A stretch of DNA of 64,000 nucleotides from Streptomyces sp. NRRL WC-3605 (GTDB lineage: Bacteria; Actinomycetota; Actinomycetes; Streptomycetales; Streptomycetaceae), in contig NZ_LLZN01000046.1 of NCBI RefSeq assembly GCF_001509795.1, positions 51,163 through 115,162 on the forward strand, read 5' to 3'. Every line of letters begins with the position of its first letter. Position 1 is the first letter of the stretch. The notes under the pieces were generated by a model, which was not told where the DNA came from, ran no database searches, and saw only the letters and a program-made list of their open reading frames with translations. Positions 62,921 through 64,000 of this stretch are shown here, piece after piece. The position numbers were made by a program, and so were the translations under genes.

Positions 62921-64000
62921 TTGCCGGGGAATACGCGAAGCGGTGGGGTTCCGGGTTTACTGGTGACGGGGCGCTACCGATTGGTCGAGAGTATCGGCCA
63001 GGGGGGAATGGGGCGTGTGTGGCGGGCGGTCGACGAAATGCTCGACCGGCTGGTCGCCGTCAAGGAAATGCGGATAGACGGCCTCGACGCCGAGGACACC
63101 CGCACCCGCCGTGAACGCACCCTGCGTGAGGCGCGGGCGACGGCCCGGATCGACCATCCGCACGTCGTCCGGGTCTACGACGTCGTCGACGAGGGCGAAC
63201 ACGTCATGGAGTTGGTGGCCGGCCGCTCCCTGGAACGCGTCACGGCGGAGGACGGCCCGCTGGGTCCCGCCGAGACCGCCCGGATCGGCCTCGGCCTGGT
63301 GGCGGCCCTGCGTCAGGTTCACGCGCGCGGGGTGCTGCACCGGGACATCAAGCCGGGCAACGTCCTCGTGGAGACGGACGCCGTGCGCGGACGCGGACGG
63401 GTCGTCCTGACGGACTTCGGCATCGCGGCCATCCAGGACGCCAAGGCCCTCACGATGGTCGGCATGCTCGTCGGCTCGCCCGACTACATGGCGCCCGAGC
63501 GGATCTCCGGGCGGCCGCAGGGGCCGCCGTCGGACGTCTGGTCCCTGGGCGCGACCCTGTGCGCCGCCCTCGCGGGCCGCTCCCCGTTCTCCCGCGAGAC
63601 GACCCTCGCGACGCTGCACGCGGTGCTGTACGAGGAGCCCGAACTCCCGGCCGCCGCAGGCCCCTTGCGCCCGGTCCTCACCGCCCTCCTCCAGAAGGAC
63701 CCGCTGTCCCGCCCGGACCTCGACGCCCTGGAGACCTCGCTGCAACGGGTGGCGTTCCCGCCCCCGACCCCGACCCCGACGATCCCGGTCCAGCCGGAGC
63801 CCTGGACGGGGGAGCCCCCCGCTCCCGCGAAAGAGCCGCAGACCCTCCCCGAGACAGCGCCGGGCACACCCGCACCCGACCCCCGCGTACCGGAGGACGT
63901 GCGCGACGCCGTACCGCCCCACCGGACGGCCGCCGCCGAGGAGCCCCACCCGGGCCCGCCCCGATCAGCCGGAACGACCGTCGCGCCACCGCCGCCCGAG
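62921..64000 (+). CDS. Serine/threonine protein kinase (3' end outside window)
   Basis: The first 360 codons of a eukaryote-like kinase. Visible motifs are IGQGGMGRV (glycine loop), VAVKEM (ATP lysine 48), LHRDIKPGNVLV (catalytic loop), LTDFGIAA and SPDYMAPE (activation loop). A Pro-rich linker follows. The start may be TTG at 62921, with GAGGGGG nine bases upstream, or GTG at 62963 without a site. The former contains a TTA codon (residue 13), and TTA needs the bldA tRNA in Streptomyces. The beta-5 stretch GEHVMELVAG is about four residues shorter than usual. Confidence 0.85.
   Translation, partial: MPGNTRSGGVPGLLVTGRYRLVESIGQGGMGRVWRAVDEMLDRLVAVKEMRIDGLDAEDTRTRRERTLREARATARIDHPHVVRVYDVVDEGEHVMELVAGRSLERVTAEDGPLGPAETARIGLGLVAALRQVHARGVLHRDIKPGNVLVETDAVRGRGRVVLTDFGIAAIQDAKALTMVGMLVGSPDYMAPERISGRPQGPPSDVWSLGATLCAALAGRSPFSRETTLATLHAVLYEEPELPAAAGPLRPVLTALLQKDPLSRPDLDALETSLQRVAFPPPTPTPTIPVQPEPWTGEPPAPAKEPQTLPETAPGTPAPDPRVPEDVRDAVPPHRTAAAEEPHPGPPRSAGTTVAPPPPE

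Overview
The window is a GC-rich actinobacterial chromosome segment, almost certainly Streptomyces. Codon third positions are strongly G/C, GTG and TTG starts are common, and most spacers hold long GC-rich hairpins. The genes include a CsnR-type chitosan-oligosaccharide operon, SodF with a perfect Nur box, a PknG-type kinase module and many sugar transporters. The content looks like core chromosome with accessory metabolic cassettes. I see no rRNA, tRNA, CRISPR array, insertion sequence or prophage.

Layout. 1-4328 (minus): a PknG-type sensory module (GlnX-like membrane protein, GlnH-like binding protein, a coiled-coil protein, and the N-terminus of PknG). 4587-11311 (minus): csnR-E-F-G-H-K, for uptake and use of amino-sugar oligosaccharides, with a ROK operator upstream of csnR. 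11470-14808: an MFS transporter, an MscS channel and an HNH nuclease. 14858-19035 (minus): an overlapping operon of ECF sigma factor, zinc anti-sigma and three ABC-transporter genes. 19193-27535: a small repeat protein coupled to malQ, a small membrane protein, a divergent TetR/flavin monooxygenase pair with an operator array, a DUF1203 protein and aminopeptidase N. 27645-35200: asd, a second ECF sigma/membrane protein pair, a large secreted subtilase and a secreted serine hydrolase. 35277-41221: a nuclease-like protein, a second aminopeptidase N, a DsbA-like reductase, a zinc-ribbon protein and a glycerophosphodiesterase. 41281-52185: a two-sided sugar or polyol cassette (DeoR, two-ATPase ABC importer, two FGGY kinases, a 2-hydroxyacid dehydrogenase and a phosphatase). 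52299-54437: Nur-controlled sodF and an amino-acid permease. 54559-61089 (minus): an organosulfur (sulfonate or sulfate ester) cassette with a ROK regulator. 61391-64000: bioY, an LPKTG surface protein and the start of a serine/threonine kinase.

The most interesting regulation is in the organosulfur cassette. Two very short cysteine-containing leader ORFs are present, neither likely to be annotated routinely. One lies before the ROK gene and ends in Cys-Arg-Arg; a strong hairpin overlaps its stop codon and a second hairpin follows. The other lies before the transporter gene and ends in Cys-Cys-stop. Together they suggest cysteine-responsive attenuation at two points of one cluster.

Other items worth attention are the 12-residue-repeat peptide abutting malQ, the catabolic cassette of unknown substrate, the five-gene sigma/anti-sigma/ABC operon, and the TetR operator array.
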